A program made the position numbers and the translations under genes. A model generated the notes under the pieces. It made no database searches. It saw nothing but the letters and a program-made list of their open reading frames with translations, and was not told the DNA's origin. A DNA stretch of 21,293 bases. Origin: CANHEE01 sp043777755. GTDB taxonomy: Bacteria > Bacteroidota > Bacteroidia > Chitinophagales > Saprospiraceae. Below, one piece after another: positions 1 through 6,355 of the stretch. How positions within the stretch are numbered: the stretch's first letter is position 1; each line of letters opens with the position of its first letter. The DNA is taken from NCBI GenBank assembly GCA_043777755.1, contig JAYWHK010000245.1:1-21293 (forward strand), read 5' to 3'.

Positions 1-99
1 GATTGCTCAAAAAGCAATAAATAACTGCCTTACAGTCAGCTATTTATCACTTTTTTCTCAACGACAAAATAACCCCGTTTATTTCTATACGCCTACTTA
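1..99 (+). repeat. 141-nt palindromic element, copy 1 (cut by window edge)
   Basis: This is the right-hand 99 nt of an element whose full copies are at 10810-10950 and 18975-19115; its first 42 nt lie outside the window. Visible in order are the conserved segment GATTGCTCAAAAAG, a 35-nt inner hairpin (15-49), the conserved segment CTTTTTTCTCAACGAC (50-65), the 20-nt outer arm AAAATAACCCCGTTTATTTC (66-85) and the end segment TATACGCCTACTTA (86-99). Segment lengths match the other two copies exactly. It lies beyond the 3' end of tilS. Confidence 0.85.
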
Positions 100-184
100 T
101 ATCGTTTGTCAGGATTTAAAAACGGGATTTCATTCCGTTTCATGTATAGAAAAATAGACGTGGTTATTTTAGCCCAACTACTCA
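100..184 (-). repeat. Partial second end of the 141-nt repeat family
   Basis: Read on the minus strand, 184-151 holds the 14-nt end TGAGTAGTTGGGCT followed by the 20-nt arm AAAATAACCACGTCTATTTT. The same 14-nt end type opens the copy at 10810, and the arm matches the right arm of that copy (10916-10935) at 19 of 20 positions. The rest (100-150) is not shared with the other copies and contains a small hairpin around AAACGGGATTTCATTCCGTTT halves (117-137). With copy 1 it makes a compound element with outward-facing similar ends. Confidence 0.55.
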
Positions 185-211
185 ATAGCGAGTTTCGTAG
201 CGGAGTCAAAA

Positions 212-1576
212 CTATTTAGGTAAGTAAGTGATTCTAAGAACAGACGAAGAAGTAGGTGAGGTACGGAAGCGTTCATCGGCACGATAGCCAATGATCCAGA
301 CAATATTTCCGTCACTTTCTAATAGAATTGTTTCCTCTTTTTGAAATAAATTAAATTTCAGGTCAGTAAAAAAATCCTGAACCTTCTTGCGTTTTCCCGA
401 TAGCCCCAAAGGTAGGAAGAAATCGCCAGCTTGCCAAGGGCGCAAGCGTAGCGGAAACGCAGTTTTCGTGACATCAATATAAATGACATCATCATTTTTA
501 GAAAAAGTGACAGGCATTTGTACATCAAATTCTAATGATAATTTTCCATTAGAAAATTCAATTTCGCTATTTTCTTTATTTATAATAATTTCATTGTCAA
601 AATTTTGTACAATATTATTTTTAATATTTTTAATTAAAATAAAACCTCTATCACTAATCATTCGATGCGATTCACTATGCCATTGCGCTCCATTGTGACA
701 CGATTCCAGCGCATCTAAAATCTCTGATGTTTGACTACTATTAAATCCAAAATCTCGAATCAATTCAAATAAAATAGTCGTAGGAGCAGGATATTTTTTT
801 AATTTAATAAAATCAATTTTTGTTATTTTTTTATCAAAAAAAACAATTTCTTCTTTTATTTTTTTTATAAAAAAATTGATAATTAACTCATAATCAGCCA
901 AGTGTGAGATAGATTCAGCTGCATTTTGAACAAAACGATTGTTCACTTTTTCCAACTCAGGCACTACCTTATTACGAATCAAGTTGCGTTTGTAACTGTC
1001 TTTTTCATTGCTTGGGTCTTCTCGAAACGGAATATTTTTTATTTTTGAAAAAGCGTAAATCGCTGTTTTTTCAGCAAAAAGTAAAGGGCGAATCAGCGTC
1101 ATATTCTCGGTCAATTTCCTACTATTTTGAATTGCACTCAGACCTCTAACGCCCGTTTTATTACTCAAATTAAACAACATCGTTTCCACATTGTCATTTT
1201 TATGGTGTGCCGTAGCGATATGAGAAAAATTATTTTCTTCTGCTATTTTATTAAAAAAAGCATAACGCAATTCCCGTCCAGCATCTTGTTTGTTCCGTTT
1301 CTCACCTGTCACCAATGCCATCACCTCCAAATCTGTTGCAAAAACACGAACACCTTTTCGCTCAAAATAATCCACTACAAAATCTTTATCTGCAATACTT
1401 TCTTCTGCCCTAAAACCATGATTACAAGTCGCAACACCAATATCAAAACCTGCTGACAAAAACAACTCTGCCAACACCATGCTATCAACACCAGCACTTA
1501 CTGCCACCAAAATACGGTTATTTTTGTGGCACAAATCATACTTTTTTAAATAAGCTAAAAAAGGTTTTAACAACAT
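212..1576 (-). CDS. tilS: tRNA(Ile)-lysidine synthetase TilS
   Basis: ATP-dependent ligase that converts C34 of the AUA-reading tRNA-Ile to lysidine in the cytoplasm; normally essential. The 454 residues show an N-terminal PP-loop domain and the TilS C-terminal domain (KKVQDFF and GYRADERF near the end). The length is usual for the family. The PP-loop signature, normally SGGxDS, reads SAGVDS at residues 27-32, so the second position is Ala instead of Gly. The NHGFRAEES segment and the TAHHKNDNVET motif (family form HHxxDxxET) are intact, so I expect an active enzyme. The ATG at 1576 lies inside an 8-bp target duplication made by the upstream MITE (1582-1743). Before that insertion the gene started three bases after the stop of the NR-kinase-like gene. 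Confidence 0.95.
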   Translation of the reverse strand: MLLKPFLAYLKKYDLCHKNNRILVAVSAGVDSMVLAELFLSAGFDIGVATCNHGFRAEESIADKDFVVDYFERKGVRVFATDLEVMALVTGEKRNKQDAGRELRYAFFNKIAEENNFSHIATAHHKNDNVETMLFNLSNKTGVRGLSAIQNSRKLTENMTLIRPLLFAEKTAIYAFSKIKNIPFREDPSNEKDSYKRNLIRNKVVPELEKVNNRFVQNAAESISHLADYELIINFFIKKIKEEIVFFDKKITKIDFIKLKKYPAPTTILFELIRDFGFNSSQTSEILDALESCHNGAQWHSESHRMISDRGFILIKNIKNNIVQNFDNEIIINKENSEIEFSNGKLSLEFDVQMPVTFSKNDDVIYIDVTKTAFPLRLRPWQAGDFFLPLGLSGKRKKVQDFFTDLKFNLFQKEETILLESDGNIVWIIGYRADERFRTSPTSSSVLRITYLPK

Positions 1577-1581
1577 AAATT

Positions 1582-1743
1582 GTAACTGTTTAGTGTCGAT
1601 AAAAATCGAAGATTTTTTATTTTTACCACGGAGAAACAGAGGTCACGGAGGCAAAAAAATTAGCCTTTGGCTAATTTTTTTTGTCAAACTCTGTGTTCTC
1701 TGTTTCTCCGTGGTAACGAATTGTAAAAGTGGTAAAGAATTAC
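1582..1743. mobile_element. IS66-like MITE, copy A, with 8-bp target duplication
   Basis: A 162-bp non-coding element beginning GTAACTGTTTAG and ending TAAAGAATTAC (imperfect terminal inverted repeats, about 9 of 11). It is flanked on both sides by CATAAATT (1574-1581 and 1744-1751). Ends starting GTAA with 8-bp duplications are the hallmarks of the IS66 family, so a non-autonomous IS66 derivative is the likeliest identity. Inside is a 19-bp perfect inverted repeat (1623-1641 with 1698-1716) enclosing a smaller hairpin, ATTAGCC-TTT-GGCTAAT, flanked by A and T runs, which could act as a bidirectional terminator. A second copy is at 19173-19333. Confidence 0.85.
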
Positions 1744-1749
1744 CATAAA

Positions 1750-2271
1750 TTAAAAAATTAAATCATCAATTAATTGGACTGCGGTTTCAAATCGTTCTTC
1801 GTAATTTCCACGAATCCAATAAAAAAGAATATTTCTGGACTCCAATTCATAGCAAAATTTTGCTTTCATCTCTTCTCTCAAATGCCCCAAATCTCTTTGA
1901 GCATCTTGTATCCAAGGAATATCCGTGTCGCATACCAAGTACAAATCATAAAATTCAAGTCGCTGTAAATCAGTTACTTCTGCATGAACAAAACCAAAAT
2001 AATGCTCTTCATACACTTTTGTAACCAGCAAATCAGTGTCACAAATCAGCACCTTATTCGCATACAAACTTTGCCTTGCCACTTCACCGAATTGCGCATA
2101 AGCAATAGCAGGAAAATCTTCTGCAACACATTTTTTATCTCCAAGTACCGTCCGAGCCATTTCTGGAACAAAAACAGTTTTATAATGCACTGCCAAACGT
2201 TCACAAAGTGTCGTTTTTCCAGTAGATTCTGCGCCATACAAGCAAACTTTGAACAATTTTTTCTCTTTCAT
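1750..2271 (-). CDS. NadR-like ribosylnicotinamide kinase / AAA family ATPase
   Basis: A 173-residue P-loop protein matching the C-terminal kinase domain of NadR, which phosphorylates nicotinamide riboside to NMN in NAD salvage. Visible are the Walker A GAESTGKT (residues 13-20), PEMAR (about 36-40), the Walker B-like CDTDLL (about 97-102) and the DIPWIQDAQRDLG stretch typical of this domain. There is no nucleotidylyltransferase or helix-turn-helix domain, so this is a kinase-only version; similar stand-alone proteins are common in Bacteroidota. It is encoded just upstream of tilS on the same strand, separated only by the MITE. Substrate assignment rests on family resemblance. Confidence 0.8.
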   Translation of the reverse strand: MKEKKLFKVCLYGAESTGKTTLCERLAVHYKTVFVPEMARTVLGDKKCVAEDFPAIAYAQFGEVARQSLYANKVLICDTDLLVTKVYEEHYFGFVHAEVTDLQRLEFYDLYLVCDTDIPWIQDAQRDLGHLREEMKAKFCYELESRNILFYWIRGNYEERFETAVQLIDDLIF

Positions 2272-2275
2272 AAAG

Positions 2276-2283
2276 CAAAGATA
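2276..2283 (-). promoter_or_regulatory. -7 promoter element, NR-kinase-like gene
   Basis: TATCTTTG matches the Bacteroidota -7 consensus TAnnTTTG and lies only 4 nt from the ATG, so the transcript would be leaderless or nearly so. No TTG is found at the expected -33 distance. Confidence 0.5.
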
Positions 2284-2381
2284 ACAAAAAAAGAAAATCC
2301 CGACCTTTTACTTTCATAAAAAATCAGGATAATCCTCTTTTCACAACTACGTAAAAATTCAATATTAAACTACAAAACTAC

Positions 2382-3191
2382 TTATTTTATGAGTACACCA
2401 CTTTTTGTACCGTTATTTGTCATGACTTTATAAAAATACTGCCCTTGTTTTAGTGCGGAAGTTTCAATATTCAATGAAGCATCAACACCAATGAAATCTT
2501 GTTTTAATACAACTCTTCCCAGCACATCAGAAAGTATAAACGTCACATTTTCAGGTGTTTGTAACTTCAAATCAACTTGAATAAAATCAGAAAAAGGATT
2601 AGGGGAAACCTTAGTATTGGATAAGACAAGGTTGTTTTCAGACAAAACGCTTAGTGGTTTGATGGTTTTTGTTCCTTGAGCCGTTTTTGCCCAAATAAAG
2701 CCACAACCCAAACCAATAAAATCAGCTTGAACAGGTACTATCAATTGCGAAGGCGAATCCTTCCAAATCTCAATCGCCAAAGCGTCTTGTGCAAAGCAAA
2801 TGCCATTGGCATCACCTGCTTTTTTTGACTTAAACTTTAATTCATAAATCACCGAACCGTCGCTCAGTGTTTCTGGTTTTTTGTCAAAAAACCAAGCAAA
2901 AAACAACTTGTCGTTTCCTACCAAATTGGTAGAATTAGGGTCAGAAGAATTACTGACACTTTTCAGTTTTGCGCTTTGGAACTCATAGTCGCTCGAGTTC
3001 CATTTCAAACTCCATTGAAAACCAAGAACATCACTGAAATTTTTAACTTTCAAATTAATTGTGATTTCTTCACCAATTTGGACAGTCGCTTTGTTGCAGT
3101 CCAAGCGAAACTCTGCTTTTTCAGTAGTTTGTGCGTTTGTAACTTGAAAAGATAAGAAAAATAAAACGGAATTTAGGAAAATTTTAAACAT
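2382..3191 (-). CDS. Cohesin-domain protein with T9SS type A sorting domain
   Basis: A secreted 269-residue protein. The ATG at 3191 is preferred: it gives MFKIFLNSVLFFLSFQVTNAQ, a clean signal peptide with cleavage after Ala, whereas the longer frame starts with TTG inside the promoter. Residues about 25-150 look like a cohesin-type beta-sandwich (a repeated Ig-like pattern with GEEITINLKV and LKFKSKKAG). The last about 75 residues (from NTKVSPNPFSDFIQV to SGVLIK) are a type IX secretion C-terminal sorting domain, which directs export across the outer membrane by the Por system. The binding partner is unknown. It is separated from pyrD upstream by a strong hairpin. Confidence 0.85.
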   Translation of the reverse strand: MFKIFLNSVLFFLSFQVTNAQTTEKAEFRLDCNKATVQIGEEITINLKVKNFSDVLGFQWSLKWNSSDYEFQSAKLKSVSNSSDPNSTNLVGNDKLFFAWFFDKKPETLSDGSVIYELKFKSKKAGDANGICFAQDALAIEIWKDSPSQLIVPVQADFIGLGCGFIWAKTAQGTKTIKPLSVLSENNLVLSNTKVSPNPFSDFIQVDLKLQTPENVTFILSDVLGRVVLKQDFIGVDASLNIETSALKQGQYFYKVMTNNGTKSGVLIK

Positions 3192-3233
3192 GGTTTTGAT
3201 ATGTTGTTTAGTGAATAAATATCTTTCATGGTG

Positions 3234-3264
3234 CAAAGTTGTAGGAAATCGTACTATTAGACAA
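3234..3264 (-). promoter_or_regulatory. Promoter of the T9SS cargo gene
   Basis: On the minus strand TTTG (TTG at 3264-3262) is followed after 20 nt by CAACTTTG (3241-3234), seven of eight positions of the -7 consensus TAnnTTTG. This spacing is standard for Bacteroidota. The leader to the ATG at 3191 would be about 35-40 nt. Confidence 0.55.
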
Positions 3265-3374
3265 ATACAAAAAACGCCATTTGTTTAATGAAATAATAAA
3301 AATTTTATTTATAAATAGTTAATTATCAGTTGTTTAAATAATGAAAAAAATAAAAATTGTTGATAAAATGGTGA

Positions 3375-3417
3375 AAAAAAATTGCAAAAACCATCAAATG
3401 GCTTTTGCAATTTTTTT
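3375..3417 (-). terminator. pyrD terminator overlapping its last codons
   Basis: Arms 3375-3394 and 3398-3417 pair at 19 of 20 positions around a 3-nt loop, with T runs on both outer sides. On the minus strand the 5' arm is made by the final codons of pyrD (Ile-Ala-Lys-Ala-Ile) and the stop codon TGA (3396-3394) runs through the loop. The run of T after the hairpin fits intrinsic termination. Confidence 0.75.
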
Positions 3418-4410
3418 AATTAAAGAAGGTCCTTCGTAAATAAAACCCGTATAAAGCTGTACCAAATCAGCACCAGCTTCTATTTTTTCTTTTGCATCAT
3501 GCTCGCTGTGAATACCACCAACGCCCATAATCACCACCTCTTTTGTCAATCGCTCCCTTAAATAACGAATAACAGCGGTACTTTTTTCTTTGACAGGTTT
3601 GCCACTTAATCCTCCCGCACCAATAGATTCAACTTCAACAATATCAGTGATTAATTTAGTTCTGTCAATCGTTGTATTTGTAGCGACCACACCAGCGATT
3701 TGAGTATTTTTCACGACTTCTACGACATCATCTAATTGAGAAAAAGTCAAATCAGGAGCAATTTTCAATAAAATTGGTTTTGATTTTTCTTTTTGAAAAT
3801 TCAAACTTTGCAAACGGTTGAGCAAACGCATCAAAGGCTCTTTGTCTTGTAAAGCTCTCAAATTCGGCGTATTTGGCGAGCTTACATTTACCACAAAGTA
3901 ATCTGCAAAAGGAAATAATTTTTCAAAACAATATACATAATCCTCATCAGCCAATTCATTGGGAGTATCTTTATTTTTTCCAATATTAATCCCTAAAACA
4001 ACATTTTTATTAGAAAAATGCTTCAATCGCTCCGCTAAAACGTCAGCACCGTCATTGTTAAAACCCATTCGATTGATCAATGCTTCATCTTTTTTCAATC
4101 TAAAAAGCCTTGGTATAGGATTTCCAGCTTGTCCTTTTGGCGTTACCGTTCCTATTTCGATAAACCCGAAACCTAAATATTGCAAGGACTCCATATATTT
4201 ACCATCTTTATCAAATCCAGCTGCTAATCCAACTTTATTCTTGAAGTTTAGCCCTAAAAAAGTGGTATTTTCTTTTTCAATAACAAATATTTTTTGAAAA
4301 AAATAAGGGAGAAATGGCAATTTCATCAAAAAACCAAATAGCTTCATCGTTAAATGATGTGCTTTTTCGGCTGACAATAAAAATAATAAAGATTTTATAA
4401 ATTGATACAT
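3394..4410 (-). CDS. pyrD: Dihydroorotate dehydrogenase (quinone), class 2
   Basis: FMN enzyme that oxidises dihydroorotate to orotate in pyrimidine synthesis and passes electrons to membrane quinones. The ATG at 4410 gives 338 residues, the usual size for class 2; the longer frame to 4437 would start inside the -7 box. The N-terminal hydrophobic helices (MYQFIKSLLFLLS and the following segment) are the membrane-associating extension specific to class 2. Also visible are AAGFDKDG, FNNDGAD, NVSSPNTPNLRALQ with the catalytic Ser, LLKIAPDL, TNTTI, the GGLSGKP phosphate-binding stretch, and GVGGI. Nothing is missing. It is transcribed alone, ending in its own terminator. Confidence 0.97.
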   Translation of the reverse strand: MYQFIKSLLFLLSAEKAHHLTMKLFGFLMKLPFLPYFFQKIFVIEKENTTFLGLNFKNKVGLAAGFDKDGKYMESLQYLGFGFIEIGTVTPKGQAGNPIPRLFRLKKDEALINRMGFNNDGADVLAERLKHFSNKNVVLGINIGKNKDTPNELADEDYVYCFEKLFPFADYFVVNVSSPNTPNLRALQDKEPLMRLLNRLQSLNFQKEKSKPILLKIAPDLTFSQLDDVVEVVKNTQIAGVVATNTTIDRTKLITDIVEVESIGAGGLSGKPVKEKSTAVIRYLRERLTKEVVIMGVGGIHSEHDAKEKIEAGADLVQLYTGFIYEGPSLIKKIAKAI

Positions 4411-4434
4411 CACAATAGTTGATTTTTTATGCAA

Positions 4435-4442
4435 CAAAGGTA
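4435..4442 (-). promoter_or_regulatory. -7 promoter element of pyrD
   Basis: TACCTTTG matches TAnnTTTG and lies 24 nt before the ATG at 4410. It also rules out the longer start at 4437, which would lie within it. No convincing -33 TTG is present. Confidence 0.5.
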
Positions 4443-4647
4443 AGAAGATTTATAGAAAACATAGGGAAATAATCATAAATTAAGTAGTCGTAAGTAAATA
4501 AGTCGTAAAGTCATTAGTATTTTGATTATCAATAGATTACAAAATTTCATAACCGTGTTTACTTAGACATTACTACATTACTACAAAAATTATCAATACT
4601 TTTAGCCAAAAAGGAAACGTTTTGGCATTGCAAGAGTTGATGAAAAA

Positions 4648-5373
4648 CTAATTCCTACCTATCTCATCAGGATATAACAAATACACCGCATCACTTTGAA
4701 AAACGGCTTTTGAGTCAATGTCAATTGCGCTTAGTTTGCCTAAAAAAGCTGCGCCAGTGTCAATGTTCCAAACGTTGATTGCGTTCATTGGCGATTCATG
4801 CCCAAGCATAGTTGTAGGCGTATGTCCGATATAGATTTCTTCGTAATGCTTTAACCTTTTTGGATATAAATTTGAGTTTTTTTCAATACGATTATCCATT
4901 GCAAGTGCCATCTCCCAAAGTGTTCTATCCCAGCAAAGTGTCAAATTATGTTCTTCATTTGCTACACCGTGCATAGAAGTAAAACCAGCGTGAACAAATA
5001 ATTTAGATTTTTCGACATAAAAAAAGCGCATACGTTCAAAAAACTCCAAATGCTTTGCCTTTTGACTATAACTGAAATTTGCGTAACTCCGCATTGTACC
5101 TTCTCCGCCGTGTGCTTTCCAAATTTCGTTGATTTTACTACGATGCAGCCAGTCTTCACACCAAACATCGTGATTCCCTTTTATGAAAACACACCTATAA
5201 TGAGTATTCATATCTATCAGATAATCAATCACTTGCGCTGATTCTGACCAACCATCAACATAATCGCCTAAAAATATAAACGTATCATCATCGTTTGGAT
5301 TGATGCGTTCCAAGAGCTGATGTAAAGCCCGAAGCCCACCGTGAATATCGCCTATGGCAAATGTTCTTTTTAT
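4648..5373 (-). CDS. PPP-type metallophosphoesterase with a non-standard start
   Basis: A calcineurin-like phosphoesterase related to bacterial PPP phosphatases (diadenosine tetraphosphatase/PrpA type). The motifs run in order: GDIHG, GDYVDGW, GNHD, VHAG, IGHTP, together supplying the two-metal active site. The homologous reading frame extends to 5373 and gives about 241 residues, but it has no ATG, GTG or TTG before the GDIHG motif. In frame after the stop at 5385-5383 come only ATA codons; ATA at 5373-5371 followed by Lys-Arg-Thr-Phe is where homologs would have Met-Lys-Arg. The first standard start is TTG at 5313, which would delete metal-ligand residues. The gene is either inactivated by start loss or uses ATA. 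A 60-bp segment flanked by 8-bp direct repeats sits directly upstream (5381-5456). Confidence 0.75.
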   Translation of the reverse strand: MKRTFAIGDIHGGLRALHQLLERINPNDDDTFIFLGDYVDGWSESAQVIDYLIDMNTHYRCVFIKGNHDVWCEDWLHRSKINEIWKAHGGEGTMRSYANFSYSQKAKHLEFFERMRFFYVEKSKLFVHAGFTSMHGVANEEHNLTLCWDRTLWEMALAMDNRIEKNSNLYPKRLKHYEEIYIGHTPTTMLGHESPMNAINVWNIDTGAAFLGKLSAIDIDSKAVFQSDAVYLLYPDEIGRN

Positions 5374-5380
5374 TTTTTTT

Positions 5381-5456
5381 ATTTACTTGGGTTAAACCCA
5401 AGGTTACGTGTCAGTCATGCCTATGGCATTTTAGACGATTAGTTAATCATTTACTT
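5381..5456. repeat. Probable small inserted palindromic element between 8-bp direct repeats
   Basis: ATTTACTT occurs at 5381-5388 and again at 5449-5456, flanking 60 bp that contain two tight palindromes, CTTGGGTTAAACCCAAG (5387-5403) and ATGCCTATGGCAT (5417-5429). This looks like a very small insertion with an 8-bp target duplication, just 5' of the phosphoesterase. Removing it would bring the 31-codon frame at 5451-5546 within a few bases of the phosphoesterase start region. The rest of 5374-5621 holds only that small frame and the xisH promoter. Confidence 0.4.
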
Positions 5457-5546
5457 CAATTCATCTCTAACTTCCATCAAGGCAAAACCTAAAAGGTTTT
5501 TGCCTTGGTTTTGGCGATGTATGAGTTGTTGTTGTGTGTATTTCAT
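5451..5546 (-). CDS. Possible 31-residue small protein or gene remnant
   Basis: ATG at 5546 to TAA at 5451 encodes 31 residues, beginning MKYTQQQLIHRQ and ending ALMEVRDELK. I do not recognise it. The composition is plausible for protein (amphipathic, charged C-terminus) and it precedes the phosphoesterase on the same strand. Most of its central part lies in a hairpin (5478-5489 with 5495-5507). It could be a real leader-sized protein, the remnant of a truncated gene, or chance. Confidence 0.3.
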   Translation of the reverse strand: MKYTQQQLIHRQNQGKNLLGFALMEVRDELK

Positions 5547-5596
5547 TGTATAACTTAATTTTTTGATTAAAAATTCATTTTTTGAAAAAAAGTAGT

Positions 5597-5604
5597 TACT
5601 TTTG
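5597..5604 (+). promoter_or_regulatory. -7 promoter element of xisHI
   Basis: TACTTTTG matches TAnnTTTG, 17 nt before the xisH ATG. At the -33 distance there is only TTC (5574-5576). Confidence 0.45.
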
Positions 5605-5621
5605 TAAAAAGTTTATTCTGT

Positions 5622-6041
5622 ATGGCGAAAGACATTTACCACGATATTGTCAAAAATGCGGTTATCAAAGATGGTTGGGAAGTTACTCATGACCCGATGA
5701 CACTCTTAGATAAACCACTCAAGATTGATTATGAAATTGATTTAGGAGCTGAAAAGTTTATTGCAGCAGAACGAGGGACAGAAAAAATAGCTATTGAAAT
5801 CAAAAGTTTTTTACGTGCCTCATTAGGGCATGAATTTCATGCTGCTTTCGGTCAATACCTCATCTATAGCGAAGGTTTAAAAACTTTAGAGCCTGATAGA
5901 AAACTTTATTTAGCAATCCCAGAATATACTTACTCCCGATGACAAGAACATCCTTTTTTACTAAGTGTAATCAATACTTATAAATTGCATATCATTGTCT
6001 ATAATATTGATAATCAAACTATTATATCATGGATAGAATAA
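5622..6041 (+). pseudogene. xisH: XisH family protein, interrupted by an in-frame TGA
   Basis: XisH was first described as a factor controlling excision of the cyanobacterial fdxN element; the family looks like a small PD-(D/E)xK nuclease-type fold. The first ORF (5622-5942, 106 residues) starts MAKDIYHDIVKNAVIKDGW and contains IDLGAEKFIAAE and IAIEIKSF (Asp40, Glu59, Lys61 as candidate active-site residues). It ends at TGA 5940-5942. Without any frame change, reading continues QEHPFLLSVINTYKLHIIVY and on to SWIE and TAA at 6041, which is the usual XisH C-terminus and gives the usual length of about 139. So one codon has become TGA. It is followed by C, a context known to favour readthrough, but a pseudogene is the simpler reading. 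The last codons overlap the xisI start. Confidence 0.85.
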
Positions 6042-6355
6042 AAGAATACGAAGAAATAATTATCAATCTACTATCTCCTTTTGAAAATAAAAACAAAGGA
6101 ATATATGTAATTATTGATACTAAAAATCATCATTACCAGGTATTACGTGCCGATTGGGATAACCAAAATCGCTATTACTTTCGTGTTCGCATCCATCTTC
6201 ATATCAATGCTAATGGTAAAATATTAGTTATGGAAAACCAAGTAGAAGAAGATATGGCAGAGCTTTTGGTCGAAAATGGCATACCCAAAAGTAGCATTAT
6301 TCTAACCCTGCTTCCCGAAAGCGTACGCCAACATACAGGCTATGCCGTTGCGTAA
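6029..6355 (+). CDS. xisI: XisI family protein
   Basis: A 108-residue partner of XisH: MDRIKEYEEIIINLLSPF at the start, the typical YQVLRADWD segment, RVRIHLHI, and a conserved tail with LLPESVRQHTGYAVA. The length is normal and the frame intact, unlike xisH. Its ATG overlaps the last codons of the full xisH frame (TCATGG), which shows the usual translationally coupled pair. No XisF-type recombinase is in the window. Elsewhere these pairs occur in many copies in genomes unrelated to fdxN excision, so the job is unknown. The last 16 bp overlap the 3' end of the convergent macro domain gene. Confidence 0.88.
   Translation: MDRIKEYEEIIINLLSPFENKNKGIYVIIDTKNHHYQVLRADWDNQNRYYFRVRIHLHINANGKILVMENQVEEDMAELLVENGIPKSSIILTLLPESVRQHTGYAVA

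Noticed and set aside
1127..1456. 109-codon plus-strand frame inside tilS
   Set aside because: Antisense to a complete, well-conserved tilS; rich in His, Ile, Phe and Cys as expected of a shadow frame, with no promoter or recognisable motif.
4605..4626. Hairpin GCCAAAA / TTTTGGC as terminator of the phosphoesterase gene
   Set aside because: Only 7 bp of AT-rich stem with no clear T run after it on the minus strand; too weak to list.
5940..5942. TGA in xisH as a selenocysteine or recoded sense codon
   Set aside because: No selenocysteine-type stem-loop follows, and TGA serves as the ordinary stop of other genes here (pyrD, the lipoprotein), so recoding of TGA is unlikely.
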